From Sulfitobacter litoralis (GTDB taxonomy: Bacteria; Pseudomonadota; Alphaproteobacteria; Rhodobacterales; Rhodobacteraceae), in contig NZ_FNJD01000010.1 in NCBI RefSeq assembly GCF_900103185.1, positions 1-64,000 of the forward strand: DNA of 64,000 bases. Reading direction: 5' to 3'. Both the position numbers and the translations under genes were made by a program. Numbering within the stretch: the stretch's first letter is position 1; each line of letters starts with the position of its first letter. The notes under the pieces are model-generated. The model was given only the letters and a program-made list of their open reading frames with translations, had not been told where the DNA came from and made no database searches. Positions 45,332 through 54,125 of this stretch are shown here, piece after piece.

Positions 45332-45925
45332 ATGGCTATTCTCAAGTTCTCTGCCTCCGCTGTCGCAGCGCAGATCGCCCACGCGCGTGCCTGCAAAACC
45401 TTCCTGCCCAACTGGAACGGGCCCGTGGACAGGCCCGCCCTGATCCTCATCGTCGGCAACGGCGTGCATCTGCGCTCGAACGGCATCGATGGCACGACCA
45501 CCCGTATCGTCACCACCGAACAGGCCGATCCCTCCTTCGCCTTCGCCGACGGCATGAACCCGTTTCGGGACACCGACTGGATGGCGCAGCGCCGCATGGC
45601 GTTTCGCGATCTGACCGGCCAGTTCTACACCGACATCCTGGACGATGTGCAGGTGCTCATCGACCGAGGGCAGGGGGCGATCCGGCTCGCCACCGATGGC
45701 CACAGCATCCGCGTCTTCGTGCGCCGGGCCTCGGACTATCTCATCGGCGGGACCTACGAGGTGCCCTCGGGCCTCGGCGGCACCTTCCGGGTCATCCTCA
45801 AGGATGCCTGCGACACCTTCGCGATCGTGCAGAACTGCGGCAATTGCGAGGATTTCGACGCCATGCAGCCCTATCGCGTGCCGCTTGATGCGCTGATGGA
45901 AATCGATGACCGGAGGGCGGCGTGA
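45332..45925 (+). CDS. DUF3085 domain protein
   Basis: A 197-residue protein resembling DUF3085 members (FLPNWNGPVDRPALILIVGN, then DRGQGAIRLATDGHSI). The family is found next to plasmid ParB-like and DUF6927 genes and has no assigned function. AAAGACATCCCC leads into the start. The stop overlaps the next start (GTGATG), so translation is coupled. Confidence 0.8.
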   Translation: MAILKFSASAVAAQIAHARACKTFLPNWNGPVDRPALILIVGNGVHLRSNGIDGTTTRIVTTEQADPSFAFADGMNPFRDTDWMAQRRMAFRDLTGQFYTDILDDVQVLIDRGQGAIRLATDGHSIRVFVRRASDYLIGGTYEVPSGLGGTFRVILKDACDTFAIVQNCGNCEDFDAMQPYRVPLDALMEIDDRRAA

Positions 45926-46578
45926 TGGGTTGGCTCTTCTACACCGACGGCCGCGTCCAGACCTACGCAGATGAGAAAGCGGAGATTGCTCGGCTGTGCA
46001 CCTTCGAGGGCGAAAGGCGCAAGACGGAACTGGTCAAAGCCTGCAAGGTGGGTTCGACTTGGTACGCGGCGGCAAAGGTCACATATATCGACGGCACCCC
46101 TGTCGAAGACACGACCTATGTCACCGATGCGGATGGCTCCATCACTTTCGCCGCCGTATTCCTTACCCGATATGATGACGGCAGCTGGGGCTACAAGAAC
46201 ATGGAGGAAAGCGCGGGACCGGTCGAATCCCGCGCGCCACTGAGCCTATTGGCCCTGCTGTCCGAGCTGAAAGACCCAGACAGCTATGCTCATGCCTGGT
46301 GCCAGCGCTGCCAGGACTGGGCTGCGATCCCGGACTACGAGGAAGGCGACAAGATCAAGCTCGCAGCACCTGTGACGCTCACCGATGGCAGTACCTGCCA
46401 GATTGTCACCGCGACCCACTACAGGCGCGGGCGGCAAAAGCGCCGCTGCTACCGCATCGAGGAAACTGGTGGGCTCGTGCGCCTGTCGAAGGCCTCGCTT
46501 GCGGGCTCGGAGCTGCTCAGCTCCGCGAAAGGTGCGGCTAGCCCGGTGCTGGCGGAGTTCCTGACGAGGCGAAATTAG
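45925..46578 (+). CDS. DUF6927-like plasmid protein
   Basis: A 217-residue protein beginning MGWLFYTDGRVQTYADEKAE, with a Cys pair in WCQRCQDW about residue 125 that may bind metal. It resembles a family seen with DUF3085 genes on Rhodobacteraceae and rhizobial plasmids. Function is unknown. The ATG at 45925 overlaps the DUF3085 stop. Confidence 0.7.
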   Translation: MGWLFYTDGRVQTYADEKAEIARLCTFEGERRKTELVKACKVGSTWYAAAKVTYIDGTPVEDTTYVTDADGSITFAAVFLTRYDDGSWGYKNMEESAGPVESRAPLSLLALLSELKDPDSYAHAWCQRCQDWAAIPDYEEGDKIKLAAPVTLTDGSTCQIVTATHYRRGRQKRRCYRIEETGGLVRLSKASLAGSELLSSAKGAASPVLAEFLTRRN

Positions 46579-46635
46579 GTCCTGCGCCGGACGGGTCATC
46601 GACCTGCCCGGCGACAGCAGATGCTGCGGCTTGTC

Positions 46636-46664
46636 TTGACAAGGCAATGCAAATGCATTACCTA
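46636..46664 (+). promoter_or_regulatory. prlF-yhaV promoter with operator
   Basis: TTGACA (46636-46641) and TACCTA (46659-46664) are 17 bases apart. The spacer contains the inverted repeat AATGCA-AA-TGCATT (46646-46659). Type II antitoxins with AbrB-like domains commonly bind such repeats to repress their own operon, so this is a likely PrlF/YhaV operator. Confidence 0.7.
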
Positions 46665-46703
46665 TCGCAGGCAGCAAAGATCCCTCTCTTTCAGGAGACT
46701 GCC

Positions 46704-47030
46704 ATGACAGCGCTCGCACAAGATGTCTCGAAACTCACGGATCGGTATCAGACGACCGTGCCGGCGGGTGTTCGCAAGCAACTCAAGCTGGGCAAGGGCG
46801 ACCAGATTCGTTACTGCACTGAGCCGAGTGGCAGGGTCTATATCGAGCCCGTGCGCAGCGAAGAGGAAGATCCCGTGCTCGGAGCCTTTCTCGATTTTGT
46901 CGAGGCCGATATCAAGGCGCATCCGGACCGCATTCGGGCCTTCGATGGGGCTTTGCATGACCGTCTTGCAGCACTGGTCGGAGACGTTGACGTCGATCTC
47001 GATGCGCCGCTATCGCTCGAGGATGAATGA
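46704..47030 (+). CDS. prlF: Antitoxin PrlF (SpoVT/AbrB fold)
   Basis: A 108-residue protein. The swapped-hairpin AbrB-like domain is seen in LTDRYQTTVPAGVRKQLKLG and KGDQIRYCTEPSGRVYIEPV; the acidic C-terminus (DVDLDAPLSLEDE) would bind the toxin. It neutralises YhaV and represses the operon. Its stop overlaps the toxin start (ATGA). Confidence 0.92.
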   Translation: MTALAQDVSKLTDRYQTTVPAGVRKQLKLGKGDQIRYCTEPSGRVYIEPVRSEEEDPVLGAFLDFVEADIKAHPDRIRAFDGALHDRLAALVGDVDVDLDAPLSLEDE

Positions 47031-47545
47031 GCGGCGATAGCGTGCCCGCCCAAGCGCCCCTTGTCGTAAACGGATGGTCGATATATGCGCATCCGCTCTT
47101 TCTGGACCAGCTCGAAGGGCTGACCCTGGAGGTCGAGGCGCGTAAGGCGCGCGATCCCAAGACCTGGCGCAAGAAAAATTCCACGAAACGGCTGGCCGCC
47201 ATCTTCAAGCTGGTGACCGAGGCCATACCGGCAGATCCGGGTGCCGCAGCCTTCCGGCAAGGCGGCACACTCGGCGACCACCGCAAGCACTGGTTCCGGG
47301 CGAAATTCTTCCAGCAGTATCGGTTGTTCTACCGGTTCAACAGCGATGCGAAGGTCATCGTGGTGGCCTGGGTGAACGACGACAAGACCCTGCGCGCCTA
47401 TGGCAGCAAGACGGATGCCTATGCGACGTTCAAAGGGATGCTGGAAGATGGCAACCCACCTGACAATTTCGACGCGCTCTTGAAAGAAGCTGCGGCGGCG
47501 GACAAGCGGTTCGAAACTTCCCTTGAAGCGGCGCCAGATCGGTAG
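47027..47545 (+). CDS. yhaV: Toxin YhaV (RelE-superfamily ribonuclease)
   Basis: A 172-residue toxin with family stretches GWSIYAHPLFLDQLEGL, KRLAAIFKLVTEAIPADP, and HWFRAKFFQQYRLFYRFN. YhaV cleaves RNA and is held inactive by PrlF. A plasmid-borne pair like this gives post-segregational stabilisation. The two genes overlap by four bases. Confidence 0.93.
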   Translation: MSGDSVPAQAPLVVNGWSIYAHPLFLDQLEGLTLEVEARKARDPKTWRKKNSTKRLAAIFKLVTEAIPADPGAAAFRQGGTLGDHRKHWFRAKFFQQYRLFYRFNSDAKVIVVAWVNDDKTLRAYGSKTDAYATFKGMLEDGNPPDNFDALLKEAAAADKRFETSLEAAPDR

Positions 47546-47640
47546 GTGGCCCGGTTTGCTGTGAACCTACCGGCATTGCCGTTTACGACGTCAGGCTGGG
47601 TGATGTAGCATCAACCCATAGTATAGTCGGAGAAAGCGCA

Positions 47641-47805
47641 ATGGACCCAAAGGGTAAGGAAGGGCCGCACCTCGGCACCGATGAGCAAGGCGCGTCTCGG
47701 ATGAAACGGAAGCGTTGCCAATTTGCGGTGCGCGTTGCAGACATGCCCGATGACCTCGGCAAGCTTCTGGACTGGGGCCTAGAGGAGCATTTCCGTGGCC
47801 GCTGA
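47641..47805 (+). CDS. Small hypothetical ORF
   Basis: A 54-residue basic ORF beginning MDPKGKEGPHLGTDEQG and ending LDWGLEEHFRGR. A TATAGT-like -10 box lies about 20 bases upstream. Its 3' end overlaps the relB remnant in another frame. No family is recognised. Confidence 0.45.
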   Translation: MDPKGKEGPHLGTDEQGASRMKRKRCQFAVRVADMPDDLGKLLDWGLEEHFRGR

Positions 47806-47947
47806 AGCGAATTCGTATGACGCCTGGTTTTGCGCGCAGGTACAGGCCGCGCTGGAGGATGCACGCTCGGGAACATCTCAGGTTCAGGTGATGCAGGCCG
47901 CACAGGCATTGATTGATGCGAAGCGGCAGGTCGAACCCAAGTCCTGA
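47795..47947 (+). pseudogene. RelB-like antitoxin, C-terminal remnant
   Basis: From a GTG at 47795 the frame reads NSYDAWFCAQVQAALEDARS then MQAAQALIDAKRQ. This matches the second half of the intact RelB-like antitoxin at 60315-60614 (DAYDAWFRAKVQEALDD, AMQDAQALIDGKR). The DNA-binding N-terminus and the toxin gene are missing. It marks the start of a diverged repeat of the 60.5-61.1 kb region. Confidence 0.75.
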
Positions 47948-48048
47948 CCAAGCCTTGGAGGTCAGCGCGGTCTGACCCCGTCACCCTGAAAAGCGAAAGC
48001 GGGCTTTTTGTCCTTTGGAACTCAGACCCTGATCCAAAGGAAATCCCC

Positions 48049-48221
48049 ATGTCCAAGCCCAAACCGGCAAACCCGGCTCTCTCAATCTCCGACGCTGATC
48101 TCGTCTGTGCGCTGGCGCAAATCGGCGCGGAGATCGACCACCAACCCCTGCGCAGCTCAGCGCTCGCGCGCATCATGCGCGAGACATTCCATGGCAGTGA
48201 TGCCGGCGGCGCCTGGGACGG
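48049..48221 (+). pseudogene. Strawberry-notch-like gene, 5' fragment cut by IS256
   Basis: The first 58 codons (MSKPKPANPALSISDADL, then RIMRETFHGSDAGGAWD) match the start of the large intact gene at 60984. The frame breaks where the IS256 repeat begins at 48222, and a few codons of IS sequence then lead to a stop. Even the leader (AAAGGAAATCCCC and the preceding gggctttttgtcctttgg) is shared. The DNA is roughly 90 percent identical by eye, so the two copies are not a recent duplication. Confidence 0.9.
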
Positions 48222-49619
48222 GATAGTGTCCCACCGACTGGTGTAAGAGCGCCGACCTTCGGAGAAGTCCAAGCCTGATCAGGAGGCCACGGCGGGCAAC
48301 CTGATGCCGGGATTGTCGATGACGCGTGCGAGGGATTCAAGGCTCATGTAGCGGCGCGCGACTGTCCACTCGTCATTGGTCTCCAGCATCAATGCGCCAA
48401 CGAGCCGAACAATGGCCTCGTCGTTGGGAAAGATGCCGATGACATCGGACCTTCTCTTTATTTCGCGGTTCACCCGCTCAAGTGGGTTCGTCGACGCGAT
48501 CTGGGGCCAGTGCTCGCGAGGGAAATCCATGTAGGCGAGCACGTCATCGCGGGAAGCGTCCATCAGGGCGCCGAGCGTCGCCTGCTTCTCACGCAGCGCG
48601 TCGGCAACCACCTCCCACTGGGCTTCGGCATCGGCCTTGTTGTCCTGGGCAAAGATCGTCTTCAGCATCGCGGCCACGGCCGTGCGCTGCTTGGCCGGGG
48701 CATGGGCCAGAGCGTTTCGCATCCAGTGAACCCGGCATCTTTGGTGGGTCGCATTGAAGACCCGCCGCGCGGCGGCCCGGAGCCCCTTGTGATCGTCGGA
48801 GATCACCAGTTTCACTCCCCGCAGGCCGCGGTCGGCAAGACTGCGCAGGAAGTCGATCCAGAAGGTTTCTGCCTCGGAGAGGCCCGTGGCGACGCCCAGC
48901 ACCTCGCGTTTGCCATCTTCGTTGACTGCCACGGCCACTATCACAGCACGGCTGACGATCCGCCCGCCGTCACGGACCTTCAGATAGGTCGCGTCGAGCC
49001 AGAGGTATGGCCAGCTCCCCTCCAGCGGCCGATCCAGGAACGCGTTCACCCGATCGTCGATCTCGCCGCAGAGGCGACTGACCTGGCTCTTCGACATGCC
49101 ACCGGCGCCCATGGCCTTCACCAGGTTGTCGACCGAGCGGGTGGAAATGCCTTGGACGTAAGCCTCCTGGATCACGGCCACGAGCGCCTTCTCGGCCGTG
49201 CGGCGAGGCTCAAGGAAGCTGGGCAGATAGCTGCCCTTGCGCAGCTTCGGAATTTCCAACGCGACCCGGCCGGCACGCGTGTCCCAGTCCCGCGCGCGAT
49301 AGCCGTTCCGATGGACCTCGCGCAGCGGCGAACGCGCGCCCTTCGCAACGCCCGTTCTCGCCTCAACCTCTGCCTCCATGATCCGCTCGGCCGCGAAGGC
49401 CAGCATCTCGCGGACCAGATCTCCATCAGCCTGCTTTTCAACCAGCTCGAGCAGAGCCATTCTGTCGTCGGTCATCGTCGTCTCCATCTGGTTCAAGGTT
49501 GCCCAACCTGAACCTACTTCGAAGATCGACGGTGACCGCCAGCGTCACACCCGGCCGCGCGCTGCGCTACGCCAAGGGCTCCGCCCGCGGCCTCTTACAC
49601 CAAGCGTTGGGACACTATC
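48222..49619 (-). mobile_element. IS256-family insertion sequence
   Basis: A 1398-bp element. Left end GATAGTGTCCCACCGACTGG and right end, read inward, GATAGTGTCCCAACGCTTGG share terminal repeats that continue to TGTAAGAG. It carries one intact transposase gene. Flanks are ctgggacgg on the left and gtttcgcgc on the right, so no 8-9 bp target duplication remains. Both neighbouring genes are truncated at its ends, which points to an IS-mediated deletion or rearrangement. Confidence 0.92.
48279..49475 (-). CDS. IS256-family (MULE-type) transposase
   Basis: A 398-residue DDE transposase. The triad lies in [28 protein letters not shown] and [14 protein letters not shown], and the signature [11 protein letters not shown] is present. 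The start at 49475 follows GGAGACGACG; longer in-frame starts exist at 49487 and 49496. It appears functional. Confidence 0.94.
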   Translation of the reverse strand: MTDDRMALLELVEKQADGDLVREMLAFAAERIMEAEVEARTGVAKGARSPLREVHRNGYRARDWDTRAGRVALEIPKLRKGSYLPSFLEPRRTAEKALVAVIQEAYVQGISTRSVDNLVKAMGAGGMSKSQVSRLCGEIDDRVNAFLDRPLEGSWPYLWLDATYLKVRDGGRIVSRAVIVAVAVNEDGKREVLGVATGLSEAETFWIDFLRSLADRGLRGVKLVISDDHKGLRAAARRVFNATHQRCRVHWMRNALAHAPAKQRTAVAAMLKTIFAQDNKADAEAQWEVVADALREKQATLGALMDASRDDVLAYMDFPREHWPQIASTNPLERVNREIKRRSDVIGIFPNDEAIVRLVGALMLETNDEWTVARRYMSLESLARVIDNPGIRLPAVAS

Positions 49620-50055
49620 GTTTCGCGCCAACGGAGCAGCATTGCGGGGCGCACTTTGCGACGGTGTGGTCTGGCCGCGCAGTCGATGGCACCGGTTGAA
49701 CGTCTTGCTGGGTGCTGTTGCCGCCAAGCTGATCTCAGCCACGCATTACGTCTGGGCCGGGCTTGCCGTGGGCGTGGTGCTGGCACCTTTCGACTATCTG
49801 TTCTTGATGGTATTCGCCGGTTTTTCACTTGTGCTGTCGCGGTTTGTCCGGGTGCCGGGAGGTTTTGTCATCGGGTCCGCACTGGCGTTCGATCTGCTCG
49901 GAGTGCCCGTTGAACAGGCCCTTTTGATGATCCTGTTCAACTGGATGATGTCGATCATACTCGTCGTCAGTGTCGGGCTGATCGTCCTGTGGCAATCCGG
50001 CATCGACATCCGGCGCGCGCGACAGGAAGCTGAGGCCGCCGATGTCAGCGCCTGA
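49620..50055 (+). pseudogene. Membrane protein, C-terminal part only, truncated by IS256
   Basis: The frame is open across the IS border, and the host part reads LISATHYVWAGLAVGVVLA, then three further hydrophobic segments (YLFLMVFAGFSLVLSRFV, GGFVIGSALAFDLLG, FNWMMSIILVVSVGLIVLW). It ends in a charged tail. It appears to be the last 110-145 residues of a transporter. I cannot name the family. The missing 5' part is not elsewhere in the window. Confidence 0.65.
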
Positions 50056-50162
50056 CGTCCCTGTTCTGCGCAACCAGCGGAGGCGCTTTTGGCATGGCGC
50101 GCGCAAGCCACTTTCTCGTGCGCATTGACATGAAGGAATAGACCCGACCCTGTCTGGAGCGT

Positions 50163-50501
50163 ATGTCCGCCCCGATGAAAACAGTTCTGATCAACTTCAT
50201 TGCCGCGCTTGCTGAAATCACTGGATGTTTTGCCTTCTGGGCTAGGTTCCGACTGGACAAGAGTCCGTTCTGGCTGGTGCATGGGATGCTGTCATTGGCG
50301 GTTTTCGCATCGTTGCTAGCCCTCAGCCCCGCCGATCAGGCGGGACGCGCCTATCCAGTCTACGGTGGCATCTACATCGTATCGTCCCTGCTATGGCTAT
50401 GGGGTGTGGAAGGCCATCGCCCGGATCAATGGGATGTTATCGGAGCGGCCATTTGCCTTGTCGGTGCGGGTATAATTCTCTTGGCACCGCGTGGTATTTG
50501 A
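50163..50501 (+). CDS. YnfA-family small membrane protein
   Basis: A 112-residue protein with four membrane segments, matching YnfA (UPF0060): [20 protein letters not shown], then [19 protein letters not shown]. YnfA is related to SMR transporters and some members export toxic cations. It lies among metal and sulfur stress genes. An in-frame ATG at 50175 is an equally good start. Confidence 0.9.
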   Translation: MSAPMKTVLINFIAALAEITGCFAFWARFRLDKSPFWLVHGMLSLAVFASLLALSPADQAGRAYPVYGGIYIVSSLLWLWGVEGHRPDQWDVIGAAICLVGAGIILLAPRGI

Positions 50502-50639
50502 CGCGGCTCTGCCACAACCCTGTCTTCCCCGAAAATCGTGATCAGTCTTTCGTTTCACAGGTTCCATTGATGTTGGCATTCTGCACATTCGGAAGGTTTT
50601 CCTGAGTCGCAGACGGTGCGAAAACGCTGGAGCGTTCGA

Positions 50640-51764
50640 TCAGATCGCTTTCTGATTCACCCGCTTCGACAACTTGGCGGCGCTTTCCCTGCGCTCGCTG
50701 TAACGGTCGAGCAGGACATCCACGTTGTCCCGGGTAAGCAGGGTGAACTTCATCAGCTCCTCCATAACATCGACCATCCTGTCGTATAACGGAGACGGCT
50801 TCATGCGGCCCGCCTCGTCGAATTCCAGAAACGCCTTCGGGGTGGAGGACTGGTTCGGGATGGTCAGCAGGCACATCCATCGGCCGAGGATGCGGAGCTG
50901 GTTCACGGCGTTGAAGCTCTGCGAGCCGCCGCTGACCTGCATGACGGCCAGCGTCTTGCCCTGCGTCGGGCGCACGCCGCCGAGGCATAGCGGTATCCAG
51001 TCGATCTGGGTTTTCATGACGCCGGTCATCGCGCCGTGGCGTTCGGGCGAACACCAGACCATGCCCTCGGACCAGGTGACGAGATCGCGTAGTTCTTTCA
51101 CCTTCGGATGATCGGCGTCCGCGTCGTCGGGCAGTGGAAAACCGGACGGGCAATAGGTTCGCGTCTCCGCCCCCAGTCGCGTCAGGATACGGGCGGCTTC
51201 CTCGGTCATCAGTCGGCTGAACGAGCTATCTCGCAGCGAACCGTAGAGCAGCAGGATGCGCGGGGCGTGCGTCGCCCGCGCGGGTGCCAACAGCCGATCG
51301 GTGTCAATGGGTTGGAAATGGGTTTCTTCGATGTTCCGTGTATCAGCCAAAGCGGCGTCTGCAGGGTGATCAATTGGCAGTTCCGGTGCCCAGGTCTCCC
51401 CCGGCCCGAAGGCAAGCTGCGGGCCGCCATCAAGGTAGCCCGGCACGTGCATCCCGTGCCAGTGTGCCGTGATTGGCTCATCAAGGCGGTTCGTTACGCT
51501 GATGTTTGCGGTGCGCCCACGCTGGAAACGCAGCAATGGCCCAAGGTAATCCTGCGAGTAACCCCAAGTCTCTGAGGCAGCTCCACCGACGAAGTCACGT
51601 GTTCCGCGTATAGCCTCAAGCGCGTTACCCGCGCCGGATCCGACCTCCATAATCTCCGGTATTGGCAATGGCGCACCAGGCTCGGCAGCCCAAGCCCGAC
51701 TGATGTTGAGTACAGGGGTTGCGATAGCGGCGGTGGCGAGGCCGAGGAATTTGCGGCGTTTCAT
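50640..51764 (-). CDS. Chimeric ORF: multicopper oxidase N-terminus fused to ArsH
   Basis: A 374-residue frame made of two unrelated parts. Residues 1-135 are the start of a multicopper oxidase: a Tat-type signal ([19 protein letters not shown]), and the first copper-binding stretch [16 protein letters not shown]. The oxidase breaks off at LPIDHPAD, just before the expected WYHSH motif. From about residue 140 it is ArsH, an NADPH-dependent flavin reductase ([49 protein letters not shown]). The junction is near 51350. A TTG there could start ArsH, but no ribosome site is seen. It is probably a deletion product; whether an exported fusion is made is unknown. Confidence 0.85.
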   Translation of the reverse strand: MKRRKFLGLATAAIATPVLNISRAWAAEPGAPLPIPEIMEVGSGAGNALEAIRGTRDFVGGAASETWGYSQDYLGPLLRFQRGRTANISVTNRLDEPITAHWHGMHVPGYLDGGPQLAFGPGETWAPELPIDHPADAALADTRNIEETHFQPIDTDRLLAPARATHAPRILLLYGSLRDSSFSRLMTEEAARILTRLGAETRTYCPSGFPLPDDADADHPKVKELRDLVTWSEGMVWCSPERHGAMTGVMKTQIDWIPLCLGGVRPTQGKTLAVMQVSGGSQSFNAVNQLRILGRWMCLLTIPNQSSTPKAFLEFDEAGRMKPSPLYDRMVDVMEELMKFTLLTRDNVDVLLDRYSERRESAAKLSKRVNQKAI

Positions 51765-51867
51765 AGGGATACTCCGTTATTGCAAGAGTTGTAGGGCGTT
51801 GGCTAACCATTGAGGGAAACATGATCGTCACGATCCCCGCAGCGATAAGATCGCGACAGCGTCCGCG

Positions 51868-52254
51868 TTAGATCCGAAACGGCAGGTCCGCCTCTTTCCA
51901 AGCCGCGAGACCGCCTTCGATCACCGTTGTGACATAGCCCATCTGGCGCAGGCTGTCGGCTGCCAGAGCCGCACGCGCACCCGATGCACACAGCACGTGA
52001 ACCCGTCCGTTGCCGCCGCGTTTATTGGCCAGGACCTCGTTTGCCTTGCCCGTGTCCGCGTCGGCCTGCGCCTCGACCAGTCCGCGCGGGATATGGACCG
52101 CGCCGTCAACCGCTCCATCGCTGTCCAGTTCCGCCGGTTCGCGCACGTCGAGAATAATATCTCCCTGCTTCATCGCGCTGTGGGCTTCCGCTGGGCTGAT
52201 CACATCAACACGTGATCTGGCATCTTCAACGAGGTCTTTCATGGATTTATTCAT
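51868..52254 (-). CDS. Rhodanese-domain sulfurtransferase
   Basis: A 128-residue single rhodanese domain. The active-site loop is LCASGARAALAADSL with the catalytic Cys, preceded by DIILDVREPAELDSDGAVDG. It would move sulfane sulfur from persulfides to an acceptor. It follows the metallo-hydrolase gene by 13 bases in one operon, an arrangement typical of sulfide detoxification. Confidence 0.9.
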   Translation of the reverse strand: MNKSMKDLVEDARSRVDVISPAEAHSAMKQGDIILDVREPAELDSDGAVDGAVHIPRGLVEAQADADTGKANEVLANKRGGNGRVHVLCASGARAALAADSLRQMGYVTTVIEGGLAAWKEADLPFRI

Positions 52255-52267
52255 AATGGCATCTCCT

Positions 52268-53179
52268 TCAAAATTTGTTCACGGGCATTTTCAAGTAATG
52301 CGCACCGTCGTCCTCGGACGCGGGTAATTGGCCCGCGCGAAGATTGATCTGGAGCGCGGCCAACATCCGGTCCGGCAAACCCAGCGTGGCATCGCGATCC
52401 TCACGGGTCTGAATGTAGTCGCTTTTGTCGGTGCCGTCCTTCACATGCACATTCTCGGCCTTGTGCATAGCGACTGTGGCTTCCCAATGCGGCTCGTCGC
52501 GATCCTCGGACCCGTAGTCATGCCCGACAAAGAGCCGGGTCTCCTCCGGCAAAGACAGGATTGCCTGGATGGAATTCCACAGGTCCTCAGTGGACCCGCC
52601 AGGAAAATCGGCACGCGATGTGCCACTGTCGGGCTGCATCAGCGTGTCGTGTACGAAGGCCGCATCGCCGCAAACATAGGTGATAGAGCCCAGTGTGTGC
52701 CCTGGTGACAGCATTACGTAAATGTCCAGATCGCCGATGCTGAAGGTATCGCCGGCCGCGAACAGACGATCAAAATCGCGATCCACGTCGAACGCGTCCG
52801 GCGTGTTGTAGTATTCGCGCCAGAGTCCGGCGATATCGCGAACCTTCTCACCGATGGCGTTGACGGCACCGGTCCGTTCCTTGAGGTGCGAAGAAGCCGT
52901 GACGTGATCGGCGTGGGGGTGCGTATCGAGAACCCATTCGACTGTAAGGCCGTGTTCGGCCACAAGGTCCAGTACCTGCTCCATACTGCGCATATCGGTT
53001 GTAAAACTTGCAGGATCGAAGTTCAGTACGACATCGATCAATGCAGCCTTTTTGGTCGTCGGGTCGGCGCAAATGTACTGGATGGACCCGGTGTCGGGCT
53101 CATAGATGCCCCAGACATCGGGGCTATTTTCCCCTGTCGATGCAGAATGGCGAACGACAGGTTCTTTCAGCTTGGACAT
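52268..53179 (-). CDS. MBL-fold hydrolase, probable persulfide dioxygenase (Blh/ETHE1-like)
   Basis: A 303-residue metallo-beta-lactamase-fold protein with the metal motif LDTHPHADHVTASSHL (HxHxDH), a later His in SPGHTLGSITYV and another in LFVGHDYGSEDRDEPHW. The type adjacent to rhodanese and BigR is known to oxidise glutathione persulfide or act in sulfide detoxification (Blh). It is divergent from the ArsR-family gene at 53280, the expected place for the BigR operator. Confidence 0.88.
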   Translation of the reverse strand: MSKLKEPVVRHSASTGENSPDVWGIYEPDTGSIQYICADPTTKKAALIDVVLNFDPASFTTDMRSMEQVLDLVAEHGLTVEWVLDTHPHADHVTASSHLKERTGAVNAIGEKVRDIAGLWREYYNTPDAFDVDRDFDRLFAAGDTFSIGDLDIYVMLSPGHTLGSITYVCGDAAFVHDTLMQPDSGTSRADFPGGSTEDLWNSIQAILSLPEETRLFVGHDYGSEDRDEPHWEATVAMHKAENVHVKDGTDKSDYIQTREDRDATLGLPDRMLAALQINLRAGQLPASEDDGAHYLKMPVNKF

Positions 53180-53279
53180 GTTTACGCTCCTTTGCTTGCG
53201 AAGTCTGTGACCGGCCCAGTATGGGGCTCTGTTGAAATATTGTATTGTTCAAGTCGTCTGTCGGAAGTATATGTAAGTC

Positions 53280-53633
53280 ATGTCTAAATTAGTCAACTCT
53301 AATACAGAGAAACCCATGCCCTCCCTCTCCATCTTGCAGACGCGCGCGCAGGATGTGGCGGGTCAACTGGCGTTGCTGTCGAATGCCAACAGGCTTCTCG
53401 TGCTCTGTCACTTACTGGAGGGAGAGCAATCGGTGGGTGAGCTACAGGGCCAGCTCGCCCTGAGCCAGTCGGCACTCAGCCAGCATCTCGCGAAGTTGCG
53501 TGAGGCTGGCATGGTCGCGACAAGGCGCGAAAGTCAGACGATTCACTACAGCATTGCCGATCTACGCCTACACGACATGATCGATGCGCTCTATCGCATC
53601 TACTGTGAAAGGGATGAGAGCGCGCTGGGTTGA
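53280..53633 (+). CDS. bigR: ArsR-family repressor, BigR/SqrR-like
   Basis: A 117-residue winged-helix protein. The recognition helix is LALSQSALSQHLAKLREAGM. Two cysteines lie in VLCHLLEGEQ (helix 2 region) and IYCERDES (C-terminal helix), the pair that forms a di- or polysulfide bond in BigR, SqrR and YgaV when sulfane sulfur is present. It probably represses the divergent hydrolase-rhodanese operon. A later start at 53316 is possible. Confidence 0.85.
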   Translation: MSKLVNSNTEKPMPSLSILQTRAQDVAGQLALLSNANRLLVLCHLLEGEQSVGELQGQLALSQSALSQHLAKLREAGMVATRRESQTIHYSIADLRLHDMIDALYRIYCERDESALG

Positions 53634-53718
53634 TGAACGTACCGGTTCCGTTACCCGGACGGGCTAGGTTGTAATTATGGTGAAGAGTTCAGGATTTCGC
53701 GGGCCGCGACATGATCGC

Positions 53719-54069
53719 TTACGCTTCGCGGTAATTGTCACACGCCTCAACACCCTCTGCAACCAATTCTAGAAGTGCGTCAACATCGTTCAAAAGGGCT
53801 GTAATGCGCGGGTTGCTGATGCGGTAGCGGATGAAGCGTCCGTCGCGATCGCTGGCCACGAGCCCGCAATCCAGAAGACACCGGAGATGGTTGGAAACGT
53901 TTGGCTGCGATAACTCCGTGCGCGTCACGATCTCATGAACGGCCAACGGCGCTTCGCGCAAGGCGTCCATAATCGCGAGGCGGCTCGGGTCCGCAAAGCC
54001 GCGAAACAGCTTCGCTCTTCGTTCAATAACGGTAGTCCCGGTATTGCAGTCGGCGATAATTTGATCCAT
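53719..54069 (-). CDS. ArsR/SmtB-family metal sensor, CmtR-like
   Basis: A 116-residue repressor with HTH LSQPNVSNHLRCLLDCGLV. The two Cys four residues apart in the recognition helix, together with Cys in GVEACDNY at the C-terminus, match the Cd(II)/Pb(II) site described in CmtR. It is divergent from an HMA-CDF transporter gene 56 bases away, and probably represses it until metal binds. Confidence 0.87.
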   Translation of the reverse strand: MDQIIADCNTGTTVIERRAKLFRGFADPSRLAIMDALREAPLAVHEIVTRTELSQPNVSNHLRCLLDCGLVASDRDGRFIRYRISNPRITALLNDVDALLELVAEGVEACDNYREA

Positions 54070-54125
54070 ATCATTCCTCGCTGATATGTTGTTTCTTGAT
54101 TCACTCTAGCAGGAGAAGTGCACCC

